A DNA stretch of 64,000 nt, taken from the NCBI GenBank assembly GCA_032622095.1, contig CP136062.1, positions 2,790,001 to 2,854,000 on the forward strand, in the 5' to 3' direction. Made by a program: the position numbers and the translations under genes. The notes beneath the pieces were generated by a model. The model was not told where the DNA came from. It did not search any database and saw nothing but the letters and a program-made list of their open reading frames with translations. The DNA comes from Siphonodentalium dalli. Lineage: Eukaryota > Mollusca > Scaphopoda > Gadilida > Siphonodentaliidae. Below are positions 62,701-64,000 of the stretch, in pieces; within the stretch, counting starts at the first letter, position 1; the number at the start of each line of letters is the position of its first letter.

Positions 62701-64000
62701 GTGCGAATCCCTTATTATACTTCCATATTTTAATATGGAAGTATATTGTTATTCAATTTATTATTTTTCTCCTCTATTATTATTATTCTAAGCAATTTTT
62801 CAACTCTTATATCTCCGGAAGTACAAGAGATAGGGAGCTGAAATTTCGTATGCATATAGACCTATACTATTTCTAACTAATAAGAGTATATAGGATGTTG
62901 CCCACGATTGGTTTACAGAGTTATCTCCCTTTTTGTGAAAAAATGGGGTTGCTGTATCTCGAAAAGTATGAGCAGCAGAGACTCAAAATTTGGACCATAT
63001 GTAGAACTCAGGATTCCCTATTGAATCCATACATTATAATTTATGTCCGCGCTTTTTCTACAGAGTTGTCGCCCATGATTCGCAAAATTCGATTTATTTC
63101 ATATCATGTAACCGCCTATAACATGCACGGTATCCATATTTGAGAGATTTTATGTAGTTACCCGTTATCAACTTGCTACGAAAACAAGTTTTAAACAGGG
63201 ACGGACTTATATTTTTGGGTTTTGGGTGGGGGCAAAATTTTCGCAATTTTTTTTTCGATGATTTCAACTATTTTTACTGTCGTGTATCTATAGGGTGTAC
63301 TAATGATCCTCCTGAAAGAATTTTGGAAATCGGTTCAGAATTGTCCAAGTTACAGACCATCGCAAATGGTATTCATACCATGAATTGAGGAGAAAGTGCT
63401 TGTGGACAAAACTCCTCCTAGACGACGCACGCGAACTGGATTTGGTCTATGTGAGCGTGTTATCCATAGAAAGAAGACGAAATGGTGCAATTTTGACGAA
63501 GATCCAAAAACATTGGTCCATATTAGGGAGGGGGCAAAAATTGTCATATTTTTTTGGTCTCCGATTTGAACCAAAATTGTTGTGAAGTATCTATAAGATG
63601 TACCGAGTGAAATTATGAGTGAATTTTGTGAATCGGTTGAAAAATGTAGAAATTGTGGCCCCTTCATTTTTTTCAAGTTTACAGAAGATGCACTATGAAT
63701 TCAAATTCCTTCAACCAATCGTCAATTGTTTAGTGTCATTCGGTGGGGAATTTATAATACTTTTAAACGATTACCGACTTGCCTTATTATGTCGATGGAA
63801 GCCAGATATAATCGAAATGTATGTACTGAACAGCATTAATATAGGTCTATATAGTAGAATATCGCCACAATATCTTACTAGAACCCTACTAAATATTAAA
63901 GGGGCATCAAATGCGAACACAATGACGCAAAAATTAGCTCGATATCTCGAAGATTAGCCGAGATATGGCGACTTTTCTACACGCATCACCTAATTCCGAG
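44738..64000. repeat. H1383 units 7-20, type B
   Basis: All 14 units carry CAAATGGTATTCATACCATG at the diagnostic site (first at 45385-45404) and a T9 run. The change creates a 16-bp interrupted palindrome ATGGTATTCATACCAT (45387-45402 in unit 7). The clean block boundary indicates that these units arose by local amplification of one variant unit. Confidence 0.9.

Larger units (their letters stand above)
36476..64000. repeat. H1383 tandem array, about 20 units, continuing beyond the window
   Basis: Landmarks recur every 1383 bp, with one 1382-bp interval at 38002-39384 caused by a T-run length change. Twenty units start here, the first cut by the H1392 insertion and the last by the window edge. 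The unit boundary palindrome (ATACTTCCATATT, TT, AATATGGAAGTAT) is first seen at 37824-37851. Units are nearly identical: I found only scattered single-base differences (for example near 36681, 36737, 41166, 42157 and 49131) plus one block difference that separates units 1-6 from units 7-20. Open frames of 82, 71-115 and 112 codons repeat in every unit but look non-coding. At 27.5 kb or more this behaves as a satellite made from a transposon core. Confidence 0.97.

Noticed and set aside
36476-64000. CRISPR array
   Set aside because: The repeated unit is about 1.4 kb with no short repeat/spacer alternation, and the context is eukaryotic.
1-64000. LTR retrotransposon or other virus-derived element
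   Set aside because: Long direct repeats are present, but they are tandem cores without TG...CA ends, primer sites or pol-like reading frames. The hairpin-CTAG ends explain them better.
1-64000. Autonomous Rep/helicase gene for these elements
   Set aside because: No long open frame and no helicase or HUH-type motif is visible on either strand, so all copies appear non-autonomous.

Overview
The window looks like non-coding, repeat-dense, AT-rich animal DNA. I see no protein-coding host gene and no intact transposase, Rep/helicase or reverse transcriptase. The repeat style is rolling-circle elements carrying tandem cores, with an hAT-like MITE, a mariner-like MITE and tRNA-like fragments. That fits a marine invertebrate, most likely a mollusc, but this is inference and not proven by any gene here.

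Layout. Almost the whole window is a set of nested, non-autonomous rolling-circle transposons that resemble Helentrons/Helitrons. I name them by the period of their tandem core. Each begins with a 5' palindrome (TTATACTTCCATG, short loop, CATGGAAGTATATTG), has a T-rich (ATT)n stretch, near-identical tandem core units and a unique 3' segment. Each ends with CATGGAAGTAT or a near variant, then a hairpin, then CTAG. H1392 spans 1-36475, with its 5' end off the window. It is interrupted by H1732 (2998-20208), which is itself interrupted by H1249 (8405-15218). H1392 is interrupted a second time by a three-element H3120 concatemer (22993-31841). H1392 itself ends at 36475 inside a unit of a fifth family, H1383, whose array of about 20 units fills 36476-64000 and runs off the end. 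Removing each fully contained insertion (6814, 17211 and 8849 bp) restores the interrupted unit length and its ATT count exactly, which is strong evidence for the nesting.

The 3' segments hold older material. 11553-15187 carries an hAT-like MITE (12851-13352) and a mariner-like MITE (14511-14680). 17646-20184 carries a 271-bp tandem duplication containing tRNA-like sequence, degenerate 300-400-bp modules and an inverted Helitron fragment. 32438-36475 carries a minisatellite, a 33-nt poly-A run, more of the same degenerate modules and three head-to-tail small Helitrons with TC...CTAG ends (34088-36094).

The H1383, H1392 and H1249 units are clearly homologous. H1732 and H3120 are more distant relatives that share the same end architecture and a short recurring vocabulary, for example GAAATTTGGTAY. 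The open reading frames are short, repeat with the arrays and show a neutral-looking substitution pattern, so I annotate no CDS. The most interesting points are the Russian-doll nesting with same-phase insertions, the covarying 5' palindromes, a variant site in H1383 that coincides with the core/3'-segment junction of H1392 and H1732, and amplified nuclear-receptor-like and NRF1-like motifs.
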